This document shows positions 1 to 6,932 of a stretch of DNA of 7,448 nucleotides, in pieces (within the stretch, counting starts at the first letter, position 1; each line of letters opens with the position of its first letter). The DNA is from JANXQG01 sp037147235 (lineage in GTDB: Bacteria > Planctomycetota > Planctomycetia > Pirellulales > Thermoguttaceae): positions 1-7,448 of the forward strand of contig JBAWVO010000313.1 of the NCBI GenBank assembly GCA_037147235.1, written 5' to 3'. A model generated the notes under the pieces. That model saw only the letters and a program-made list of their open reading frames with translations. It was not told the origin of the DNA and ran no database searches. Both the position numbers and the translations under genes were made by a program.

Positions 1-28
1 TTGGGCAGGCGGGACGCCCGCACCACAA
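1..28. repeat. Half-copy of a palindromic repeat (right arm), cut by the window edge
   Basis: Bases 5-28 match bases 263-286 at 22 of 24 positions. They are also close to the reverse complement of the left arm at 235-258. Position 263-286 is the right arm of a complete palindromic element inside the downstream gene. The copy here therefore appears to be the right half of another element whose left half would lie before the window. It sits about 80 bases upstream of the start of the glycosidase gene. The family assignment is inferred from this one pairwise match. Confidence 0.7.
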
Positions 29-97
29 TTATCCGCAAACCCGGCGGAGAGCCATAATGAAAATTATCCCTTTTATCCTCCGCTTGCGAACAGAAGC

Positions 98-106
98 AGG
101 AGGGGG
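98..106 (+). promoter_or_regulatory. Strong Shine-Dalgarno sequence that fixes a TTG start
   Basis: AGGAGGGGG contains a complete AGGAGG core (98-103), six bases before TTG at 110. No in-frame ATG or GTG lies nearby upstream. The next in-frame ATG downstream (codon 30) would remove the signal peptide. This site is therefore the main evidence for the TTG start. Confidence 0.8.
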
Positions 107-109
107 CAC

Positions 110-2755
110 TTGAAACAAAAAGTATCCACTAAATCGCTGCTGGCCGTCGTGTTGCTGGCCGCCGTGAGTACTCTGAGCATCGCCCCGGCGGCAGAGATGC
201 CCGCAAGTCTGCTTAGTAGTTGTCCAAAAACAACTTGTGGTGCGGGCGTCTCGCCTGCCCATGCAGCCGGGACGGCCGCACCACAAAAACGCGGAGTTGA
301 TGCTGAACAGGTACTTAGCGTAGACTACAAGGGCCTCGTCTCCCGTGCGGATCTGACCTATACCAAGCCCGTGGACCGGAGCGAGGAAGGGTTGCCGGTG
401 GGAAATGGGCGCATGGGCAGCCTGGTGTGGACCACGCCCGATGCGGTGAAGTTCCAGCTTAATCGGGTGGACGTCTTCGCGGCCGGTTGCAATACGCGTG
501 CATTCCCACGGGCTGGTTCGGATTACGCGGGCGGCTGCGGCATGGTGGACATCCGCCTCGAAAATTCTGGCGATGCCCTGTTCGCGGCACCGAGTTTCCG
601 GCAGCATTTGTCGGTCTATGACGGCGTGATGACCGCCCGCGGAAATGGTGTGACGGCGCGGGTCATGGCATGGCAGCAGGGCGATGTGATGGCCGTCGAG
701 ATCGATGACCAGCGCGAGCAACCATCGGCGATCCATGTGGACCTGCGCATGTTGCGCTATGCAACGCAATGGATGGACGCGAGGAATTGGGAGCTGACCA
801 GCCAACATGCCGCGGTCGTACGGAGCGGACCGCACTCGGCGACCTCGCGGTTGGATATTCGCAGGGGGCGCATCCTCCTCACGCAAGAATTCCGCGAGGG
901 GACGTTCTATAACGCCTCGGCCGTCGCCATCGACCTGCTCGGGCGAACGAGCAAGGCGGACTATTACAACGAAATGACGGTCCGATTGTCGGCGGTACCT
1001 GGGAAAGGGAAGTTCACGATCCTCATGGCTACGGCCGCTAGCGACGATCCCAAAGAGGACGTGGCGGCTAAAGCACTTAAAGAACTCGATGCGGCGCAGG
1101 ACAAGGGCTTGGAAGGCGTGCTGGCCGACAACCAAGCGTGGTGGAGCCGCTTCTGGTCCAAGGCATTTGTCCGCCTTCATAGCGATGACGGTCAGGCAGA
1201 TTTCGTCGAGCAAAATTACACCTACTTCCTTTACATCATGGCCTCGGCGTCGCGCGGGGCGTACATGCCTCACTTCAACGGGATGGTTTGGCTTACCAAC
1301 GGCGACATGCGGGCGTGGGGATCGCAATACTGGTGGCATAACCAGGGATGCTACTACAACGGTCTGGCACCAGCCAACCGCCCAGAGCTATTGGAACCGG
1401 TCTTCGCGACCTACTCCCGCCACTACGATTCCTATGCGCGGGCCGCCCGCCAGCAGTGGGGCAGCCAGGGGATATGGATTCCGGAAACGACCTGGTTTGA
1501 TGGACTGGAGAACCTGCCCGACGATATTGCCGCCGAAATGCAGGATTTGTACCTGATGCGAAAACCCTGGGCGCAGCGTTCCGAGAAGTTTACGCAATTC
1601 GCTCAGAATAAGCAGACCTTGAACAGCCGCTGGAACTGGGGAGATCATTTCGGACATTGGGTACAGGGCGGATATGTCTTCACGGACAAAGGCAAAGGCC
1701 CCTTCGGCCACGTCTCCCACATCTTCTCCTGCACCGCCAAGATCGCCTATCTCTATTGGCTCCGCTACGAGTATAGCCTCGATGTTCCGTGGTTGCGCAC
1801 GATCGGGTATCCGATCATCAAAGGCACGGTCGAATTTTACAGGAACTTCCCGAACGTCGCCAAGGGATCGGACGGCAAATACCATATCAGCCATGTGAAC
1901 AACCAGGAGTCCCATTGGAATTCAAGGGATACCGTGGAAGAGATCAGTGCCATGCGTACCCTGACACCGATCGCGATCCGGGCTGCGGAGATTCTGGGAG
2001 TGGACGCCGAGTTGCGTCCGGTCTGGAAGGAGTTTTATGAAAATATGGCACCGCTGCCCAACGGGCCAGAACCGGCGGCGTATTATGACCTGATCACCCT
2101 GGAGAGCGAGGACTTACAATCGTTGAAGCGGCTGCGCGATGCGTCCTTGCGACAATCGGTCAATGCGGATACTCGCCTGCACGTCCTGAGCCGCGAGGCG
2201 GTAGCGGCAGCCAACCTGGGCCTGGCGGATCAGGTAAAATACATGATCCCCGGACAGCTCAAGACCACCAACGAAGCCTGCGATTCCTGGGGGGTGGGCG
2301 AATCGGGCCTGGGGGTCTTGCGCAATCGGCTGGGGATGCGCGAAGGGCCGGGTTGCCTGGAGTGTCAGCGACTAGGGAATGCGGCCCATGCCTTACATGC
2401 CGCCTTGCTGCAAACGGCACCGCCGGCTCCGGGAAAGGACTCCGTCATCCGGGTCTTTGCGGCTTGGCCTCGATCGTGGGATGCCCAGTTCACATTGGCG
2501 GCCCGCGGGGCGTTCTTGGTCAGTTCGTCGATACAGAAAGGCAGGATCGAGTTCGTGGAGATCCAGTCGCAGTCCGGCGGCGAGTGCCGCCTGTACAATC
2601 CTTGGCCCGGTGGGACGATGTCGCTGTATCGCAACGGTGCCAAGGCAGAAGACATCTCCGGGGCATTCGCGAAGTTCACAACGCACAAGGGTGAACGGAT
2701 CGTCCTGGTTCCGAAGGGGGCAACGCCGGCCAAAAGGGATAGCGCAGGGAAATGA
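110..2755 (+). CDS. Secreted GH95/DUF5703-type glycoside hydrolase
   Basis: Probable extracytoplasmic glycosidase of the six-hairpin (alpha/alpha)6 class, related to GH95 (alpha-L-fucosidase/galactosidase) and DUF5703 proteins. The TTG start with its strong ribosome binding site gives a classic signal peptide: basic MKQK, then a hydrophobic core to about residue 27. The N-terminal beta-sandwich begins near residue 73, with the hallmark EGLPVGNGRMGSLVW at 93-107. The helical barrel runs from about 365 to 770. WGSQYWWHNQG (403-413) corresponds to the substrate-facing WGSKYTININ region of GH95. NNQESHW (597-603) lies where GH95 carries its catalytic acid SPE, making E600 the candidate. AAEILGVDAELRPVW (625-639) is typical of the family. 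The C-terminal beta-sandwich (about 779-870) includes IRVFAAWPRSWDAQFTLAARGAF, much like GH95 enzymes. The IDGNFG segment that holds the GH95 catalytic base reads CQRLGN here, so substrate and mechanism may differ. Residues 37-59 are encoded by a palindromic repeat. The fold class is secure; the substrate is unknown. Confidence 0.88.
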   Translation: MKQKVSTKSLLAVVLLAAVSTLSIAPAAEMPASLLSSCPKTTCGAGVSPAHAAGTAAPQKRGVDAEQVLSVDYKGLVSRADLTYTKPVDRSEEGLPVGNGRMGSLVWTTPDAVKFQLNRVDVFAAGCNTRAFPRAGSDYAGGCGMVDIRLENSGDALFAAPSFRQHLSVYDGVMTARGNGVTARVMAWQQGDVMAVEIDDQREQPSAIHVDLRMLRYATQWMDARNWELTSQHAAVVRSGPHSATSRLDIRRGRILLTQEFREGTFYNASAVAIDLLGRTSKADYYNEMTVRLSAVPGKGKFTILMATAASDDPKEDVAAKALKELDAAQDKGLEGVLADNQAWWSRFWSKAFVRLHSDDGQADFVEQNYTYFLYIMASASRGAYMPHFNGMVWLTNGDMRAWGSQYWWHNQGCYYNGLAPANRPELLEPVFATYSRHYDSYARAARQQWGSQGIWIPETTWFDGLENLPDDIAAEMQDLYLMRKPWAQRSEKFTQFAQNKQTLNSRWNWGDHFGHWVQGGYVFTDKGKGPFGHVSHIFSCTAKIAYLYWLRYEYSLDVPWLRTIGYPIIKGTVEFYRNFPNVAKGSDGKYHISHVNNQESHWNSRDTVEEISAMRTLTPIAIRAAEILGVDAELRPVWKEFYENMAPLPNGPEPAAYYDLITLESEDLQSLKRLRDASLRQSVNADTRLHVLSREAVAAANLGLADQVKYMIPGQLKTTNEACDSWGVGESGLGVLRNRLGMREGPGCLECQRLGNAAHALHAALLQTAPPAPGKDSVIRVFAAWPRSWDAQFTLAARGAFLVSSSIQKGRIEFVEIQSQSGGECRLYNPWPGGTMSLYRNGAKAEDISGAFAKFTTHKGERIVLVPKGATPAKRDSAGK
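218..286. repeat. Palindromic repeat element translated in frame within the glycosidase gene
   Basis: Two adjacent hairpins are visible. The first is AGTTGT / CCAAAA / ACAACT at 218-235, a perfect 6-bp stem. The second spans 235-286, with arms 235-258 and 263-286 pairing at 21 of 24 positions around a CCAT loop. A half-copy lies at 1-28. The element is read without a stop as about 23 residues (S37-Q59), between the signal peptide and the first recognisable domain. It resembles in concept the Rickettsia palindromic elements that insert in frame into proteins. The element's boundaries, and the idea that it arrived by insertion, are inferred. Confidence 0.75.
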
Positions 2756-3050
2756 ATGGGCATGGGTTTCCCGGGGAACACGCCTCGATATTCCACACAG
2801 GATTCCCTCGTCTCGGAGGATCTTTTTTCTGATCGGAATTGGATGGTTGGTAGTTCTCTTTTTCTGGACTAAATCGACAAACCGCAAGCCGGATGGGTCC
2901 AAAAGATGTGTGTTTTGTGTTTTTCGGCTAAATCTCTGGATTTCCTGCCGCGTGACTGCCGAGAAACTGTAGGAGGCAAAACGATTTCAGCGTTTTCGCT
3001 TTCGATCGTGATTCTACGTCAACTCAAGTCATTACGGCAGGGAGGCCGAT
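2756..3050. other. Intergenic stretch, no convincing gene
   Basis: This 295-base gap lies between two genes on the same strand and is more AT-rich than its flanks. No clear intrinsic terminator or promoter was found. One frame, from about 2829 to the stop at 2970-2972, reads a hydrophobic segment (LIGIGWLVVLFFW) followed by basic residues. GGAGGA at 2815-2820 precedes it, but the only candidate starts are CTG (2829) or TTG (2847). It could be a very small membrane protein, a gene remnant or chance, so it is not called as a gene. The size of the gap argues against tight co-transcription of the flanking genes. Confidence 0.5.
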
Positions 3051-3602
3051 GTGGCTGGTCTGAGTCGTCTTCGTCTGTTTTATCTTCTGCATCTTTCCAA
3101 ACCGGCTTCCGATCACCTCGTCTACCGCGAGATTCGTCGGCTGAAAGTTCGGAAAGTCGTCGAACTTGGCCTCGGTACCGGCCAGCGAGCGGTTCACATT
3201 ATCGAGGTTCTCAAGGAGTTCCACGAGGTACGCGACATCCACTACACGGGGGTCGATCTCTTTGAAGCCCGCACTGCGGCCGAGGATCCCGGAATCTCGC
3301 TTCGTGAAGCACATTGCTTGCTGAAGGCCACGGGAGCGAGAATCCAACTCGTTCCTGGTACCGTGGGCGAAGCACTTTCGCGGATCGCCAACGGTGTATC
3401 GCAGGTCGAGGTTTTGGTGATCTCCGGGCGCATCCCACCGGAGCAACTGGCGTTGGCCTGGTTTTTCCTGCCACGCATGCTCCATGCCCAGGCGCAGGTC
3501 TTTCAGGAAACGCTCTCTGTCGGCGGTGGTACCGCAATGCGGTTGCTGGAGGCTCAGGAGGTCGAGCAATTGACCGCCCAAGGGCAGCGTCGCGCGGCGT
3601 AG
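3051..3602 (+). CDS. Class I SAM-methyltransferase-fold protein, small and atypical
   Basis: A 183-residue cytoplasmic protein without a signal peptide or membrane segment. The GTG start is chosen because GGAGG at 3041-3045 lies five bases upstream. VVELGLGTG (36-44) is a good motif I, the glycine-rich S-adenosylmethionine loop. IHYTGVDLFEA (63-73) fits strand 2 with its acidic ribose-binding residue (D69). The later part follows the Rossmann-like order: a GARIQLVPGTVGEALSRIA segment (95-113), then VEVLVISG (119-126), where many relatives have an IDG(D/A)H motif, and a helix around 130-145. The expected acidic residue at the IDG position is replaced by serine (S125), and the protein lacks any obvious substrate domain. 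It may methylate a small molecule or be a non-catalytic relative. The isolated position between intergenic regions gives no pathway clue. The fold is likely; the activity is not shown. Confidence 0.7.
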   Translation: MAGLSRLRLFYLLHLSKPASDHLVYREIRRLKVRKVVELGLGTGQRAVHIIEVLKEFHEVRDIHYTGVDLFEARTAAEDPGISLREAHCLLKATGARIQLVPGTVGEALSRIANGVSQVEVLVISGRIPPEQLALAWFFLPRMLHAQAQVFQETLSVGGGTAMRLLEAQEVEQLTAQGQRRAA

Positions 3603-3653
3603 GGGCCAAGCGGCCTCGATCATAACCTTGCCAACTGCTGTCATTGCCGGGCA

Positions 3654-3833
3654 GTTCGCTCCACGCACCCACCCCTGTAGTGGCCGATGCAAACGTAGGG
3701 TGCGTGGAGCACGGATGCCCACGAAATGGTGCGTTACGCGAACCGGTCTATTCCAGGGTAGACGTTCTCGAAGTATTGAGTCCGTGCGCAACGCACCATT
3801 TCCCGGGTGTTGGTTCGCTCCACGCACCCTACG
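3654..3833. repeat. Compound inverted-repeat element between convergent genes
   Basis: Three copies of a GCTCCACGCACCC motif alternate in orientation: 3658-3670, its reverse complement at 3698-3710, and 3818-3829 within a longer copy. The 17 bases at 3694-3710 (CGTAGGGTGCGTGGAGC) are exactly complementary to 3817-3833. They bracket a 140-base unit with an inner inverted repeat, 3724-3739 against 3786-3801 (15 of 16 pairs). The first copy, 3654-3670, is an exact 17-base direct repeat of 3813-3829 and can pair with 3698-3710 over 13 bp. The element fills most of the gap between the methyltransferase-like gene and the convergent exported protein gene, and its outer arm ends at the base before the latter's stop codon. 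It looks like a small non-autonomous mobile or REP-like repeat. It may act as a bidirectional terminator, but this is inferred. Confidence 0.85.
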
Positions 3834-6749
3834 CTAGCGCGGCGAAACGGCCGCCGCGGACGTTTCAATGCGATAATTCAACACCCGCGGTCCGTCGATC
3901 TCTTCGGCCCGAAGCCAGATTGCCTTGCCCAACAGTTGCTTGCCGTCAGGCAGTCGATACGTTAGTTCGTTTTTTCCGGAAGGCTGGATGAGGACTTCGG
4001 TCGATTGCCGCCGCCGATCGGGAACCAGGAGATCGCAGCGGAAACTGACCGGCTTCTTACCCTGATTGGTCAGCGTCTGGCACACTTCCATCTCGCCGCG
4101 GTTGTTCAGCATGGCCTGCCCTTCAAACTTCACGTCGCCCAAGGTGACTTCCAGCAAGCGATACATCGAGAAACGGTAGAGGCGATCCGCCTGGATTTCA
4201 AAATCCAGCCGCACCATCTGCCGGCCACCGGCGACATCGTTAGGTAGTGTTACTTCCAGACGCTGCTTCCAGGGGGCACCAGGGTCCAGGCGGAATTCGG
4301 TACTCCGCGGTTCAATCGACCAATTCTGCGCTCCGCGAATGTTGACGCGACCGGTGATCGACTTGGGCAAGGTATTCTTCAGCTCCAAGATGACCGGCAA
4401 AATGGCACTGGGAATACTCGCCAACCGATTGGGCGAAAAGGCCACGCCGAGCTGCCATTGCGTGATGGGGCCATCGAGCCCGACGAGGAACACCGGCAGT
4501 TGCTGCACGGCAATCACCGACTGCTGGGCGGGCGAGAGACCCGCCGGTCCGTCGTCGCCGGAAACCGTCGGCGGACAAGCCTTGCGGTTGCCCCAGAGGT
4601 CGTGTGTTCGCAATTCCGTGCCGAGATAGACCGTTTCCTCTCCCGGCTTTCGGCCTGCAAGCACGCCGACATATTTCCCCTTGCTGCCGAAACAATGAAT
4701 CTGGTTGCCCTGCGGCAGATCGATATCGCCAACATACGGGGCACCGCCAAGCATGAGGGCCGTGGTGCGCCAGGGCAGGAACAGCTCGCTCGGTGATCCG
4801 TTGCGATCGATCAGTCCATGGTCGGGGTCGAACGGACATGAAATGAAGATGGCTTCCGCCCCGTGCATCTTGGCCGTCAACATGCATTGGACCAGATGCG
4901 CGATTCGATCGTGTGGGGCATGGCCTTTTCGTGGAAGGGCATTCAGCGCAATCCAACGCGCGACGCCCGTGGATTTCGTGCTGTCCAGATACTGTGCCAT
5001 CACGTCATTGCCGATCGCTTCATCGCAGGGCAATGACAGGAAACGCCACGGTGTCTTCCGCGGATTAGAACCCACGACCAGCGAGTCCGTGGGGGGGCTA
5101 CCGGAACGATCGGCCTTGGAGCTTGGTGTTACCATCGGCAAAGGCGCGGCAAGGTTCCAAGCGATGCCGATATCAAGGTCCTGACCAATCCGGTCCAGCT
5201 CGGCTTTCGTCCGAGAAACAATCCCCGGCAGATCGCGGCTGCCGATCCAGCCCGGATCGCGATCGTCCCCGAGCTGCCAGAAGCGGATCTCCGTTGCCAA
5301 TCGGGCAAGAATCGGCTCGATCGCGGGATACCATGTCTTGGGATCTCGAGAGAATGCCTCGACGGCAAGCAAATCGTCGGAGATTTTTTCGGCATCCTCC
5401 GCCACGCGCGGTGGCTGAAGCACGCCGGCCAGACGAACACCAGCCATGCCAAGCTGATCGCTGAAGTTGATCAAGGGTTCAAGGGAATTTGCCGTGGACT
5501 CTTTCGACTTCTGGATTGCAAAGGGGAACTTCACCCAATGAATGCCGCACTGGCAAAGCAGATCCCCTAGCGGCACCAGCCCCACATCGGCGTCGTTTGG
5601 GCCGAGGCTCCATCCAAATTCACTTTCAAACGACAGTGACTGAGGCTCGATGACCGCAAGGCTTAGCTCGGCTTGAGGGGTGGTCGCCGCGGCGGGCATG
5701 GCGGCCGGAGAAGACGGCGAAACCGATGGGACGACGGGCACGACGGTGGCGCGTATGCGATAGAATCCCACGGCGTCGCCCGACAACTGCCAAGTCATTC
5801 TCGCAAAAGGCGATGGCTTTTGCTTCTCGGTTTTAGAGTCCTTTTCAAGCACCGGGCTGGGGCGTAGCCTTTCGGGCTGCGTATTCGGTTCTTGAGATGG
5901 CGTCATGATGGCCGGCTGTGTCTGGTTGAAAATTTGTCGGTGTTCAGCCAATTTTTGGCCATCGATATCGAGCGATTCCAAGCGAATTTCATACACCGGT
6001 GCGGCGAAACCGGAGACCACGCATCTGATTTCAATCGGCTGGCCCCGAGAAAAGAGCGCGAAAGTCGCATCGTTGGCACCATGCTTTGGTACACGCTTTC
6101 CCGCAGTCCCGTTTTGGCTGATTTTTTCTTGCTCCCGTGGAATCTCCTTGGCCGGTTGTGCCGTCAACACAATCCGCGGCAGTTGTCCCAGCCACAGAGC
6201 ACCGAAAGAGGCTGTCCCGCTGAGATCCTGAGTCTTGCCCTGCGGTTCCACGTGCAGTCCAACGAGCATGAAACTGGCTCCCGCCGTCGGTGATACGGGG
6301 CCAATGCGAATCTTTTGCCAAGCACTCGTGCCACGGATTCTTTCGGACGAAATGCTGCTGAGCTTGGTCCGGGCCGAGTCCAGAAAGATCAGGGAAAGAT
6401 AGGCCCCGTCGTGACGAAGCCCTGAAGTCTCCACGTAACCTTCAAGCACGTACTGCACATCGGGGTTCGCGGAAACAGCAGGGCCGTACGCCGTGGCCGC
6501 ACCGCCATCCAAATCGACCCGTAGACTGCCGCCCCCACCGGGAGAGGGGGTTTCGGCAACCCGAATACGGACATATCTCGGAAACCCGGGGCCACTACGT
6601 CGCGTCCAGCCTGGCGGCCAACCGGAGATTTCCTCATTGCGAATTGACGCAAAGGTGTAATGAAATACCTCGGATGCCCCAGGATAGTGGGTTACAGCTT
6701 TGGTTTCCGCACCAAGTGAAAGCAGTAGTAGGACAGTCAGCGGGGTCAT
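3834..6749 (-). CDS. Large exported multidomain protein with glycosidase-like TIM-barrel core
   Basis: A 971-residue protein, apparently exported. A hydrophobic LTVLLLLSLGAETKA follows the initiator, but the n-region has no basic residue and no good Shine-Dalgarno sequence precedes the ATG. An in-frame stop about 34 bases upstream leaves no better standard start. Residues about 25-190 resemble a carbohydrate-binding-like beta-sandwich (EGYVETSGLRHDGAYLSL, AWQKIRIGPV). Residues about 230-370 form a second beta domain broken by proline/lysine-rich (280-315) and proline/alanine-rich (338-360) linkers. From about 375 to 700 the pattern suggests a TIM-barrel glycosidase-like core: FESEFGWSLG, CGIHWVKFPF, IRFWQLGDDRD (488-498), and GAEAIFISCPFDPDHGLIDRNGSP (about 630-653). 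The WQLGDDRD stretch sits where clan GH-A enzymes carry W-x-x-GNE, so the usual acid/base glutamate is absent. Residues about 765-960 are beta-sandwich domains resembling NEW3/Ig-like modules. It is probably a cell-surface polysaccharide-binding protein or a divergent hydrolase. Function is not assigned. Confidence 0.8.
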   Translation of the reverse strand: MTPLTVLLLLSLGAETKAVTHYPGASEVFHYTFASIRNEEISGWPPGWTRRSGPGFPRYVRIRVAETPSPGGGGSLRVDLDGGAATAYGPAVSANPDVQYVLEGYVETSGLRHDGAYLSLIFLDSARTKLSSISSERIRGTSAWQKIRIGPVSPTAGASFMLVGLHVEPQGKTQDLSGTASFGALWLGQLPRIVLTAQPAKEIPREQEKISQNGTAGKRVPKHGANDATFALFSRGQPIEIRCVVSGFAAPVYEIRLESLDIDGQKLAEHRQIFNQTQPAIMTPSQEPNTQPERLRPSPVLEKDSKTEKQKPSPFARMTWQLSGDAVGFYRIRATVVPVVPSVSPSSPAAMPAAATTPQAELSLAVIEPQSLSFESEFGWSLGPNDADVGLVPLGDLLCQCGIHWVKFPFAIQKSKESTANSLEPLINFSDQLGMAGVRLAGVLQPPRVAEDAEKISDDLLAVEAFSRDPKTWYPAIEPILARLATEIRFWQLGDDRDPGWIGSRDLPGIVSRTKAELDRIGQDLDIGIAWNLAAPLPMVTPSSKADRSGSPPTDSLVVGSNPRKTPWRFLSLPCDEAIGNDVMAQYLDSTKSTGVARWIALNALPRKGHAPHDRIAHLVQCMLTAKMHGAEAIFISCPFDPDHGLIDRNGSPSELFLPWRTTALMLGGAPYVGDIDLPQGNQIHCFGSKGKYVGVLAGRKPGEETVYLGTELRTHDLWGNRKACPPTVSGDDGPAGLSPAQQSVIAVQQLPVFLVGLDGPITQWQLGVAFSPNRLASIPSAILPVILELKNTLPKSITGRVNIRGAQNWSIEPRSTEFRLDPGAPWKQRLEVTLPNDVAGGRQMVRLDFEIQADRLYRFSMYRLLEVTLGDVKFEGQAMLNNRGEMEVCQTLTNQGKKPVSFRCDLLVPDRRRQSTEVLIQPSGKNELTYRLPDGKQLLGKAIWLRAEEIDGPRVLNYRIETSAAAVSPR

Positions 6750-6785
6750 TTTTCGTAGTATGGATAAACTGAGTAAGCAATATCA

Positions 6786-6809
6786 CGGAGTACACGGCCG
6801 TGATCTCCG
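6786..6809. promoter_or_regulatory. Operator-like dyad upstream of the exported protein gene
   Basis: A perfect 10-bp palindrome CACGGCCGTG (6793-6802) is flanked symmetrically by CGGAG (6786-6790) and CTCCG (6805-6809). This gives 20 of 24 symmetric positions. It lies 37-60 bases upstream of the start of the leftward exported-protein gene, a usual location for a repressor site. An alternative reading is a pair of CACGGAG-type repeat units facing each other, so it could be repeat debris. No canonical -35/-10 pair was recognised around it. Confidence 0.4.
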
Positions 6810-6932
6810 CGCAAGTTCCGATCGACCGGTGCTTTCCAAATCCTCCAACGCTTCCTGGGTCGTCTTATTTAATCGCCCGAATGTACTTGTCTGCGATAGG
6901 GTTAACACAATAATCACCCTAAGTCGCCCTTG

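Noticed and set aside
29..1339. Long open frame of 436 codons on the minus strand
   Set aside because: It lies wholly opposite the glycosidase gene and its upstream region. Its translation is arginine/histidine-rich low-quality sequence without domains, typical of an antisense shadow in GC-rich DNA.
2752..2832. ATGA overlap opening a 26-codon frame after the glycosidase
   Set aside because: The frame is very short, has no hydrophobic or conserved pattern and no Shine-Dalgarno sequence of its own, so it is most likely chance.
2978..3000. AAAACG / CGTTTT inverted repeat before the methyltransferase-like gene, considered as a terminator
   Set aside because: The stem is AT-rich and only 6 bp, and no T-run follows a GC-rich stem.
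3024..3827. 267-codon minus-strand frame across the methyltransferase-like gene and the repeat
   Set aside because: It runs antisense to a gene with clear motifs and continues through the inverted-repeat element, so it is not a plausible protein.
4312..4956. 214-codon minus-strand frame inside the exported-protein gene
   Set aside because: It overlaps the 971-residue frame on the same strand, has no recognisable domain and reads as a frame-shifted shadow.
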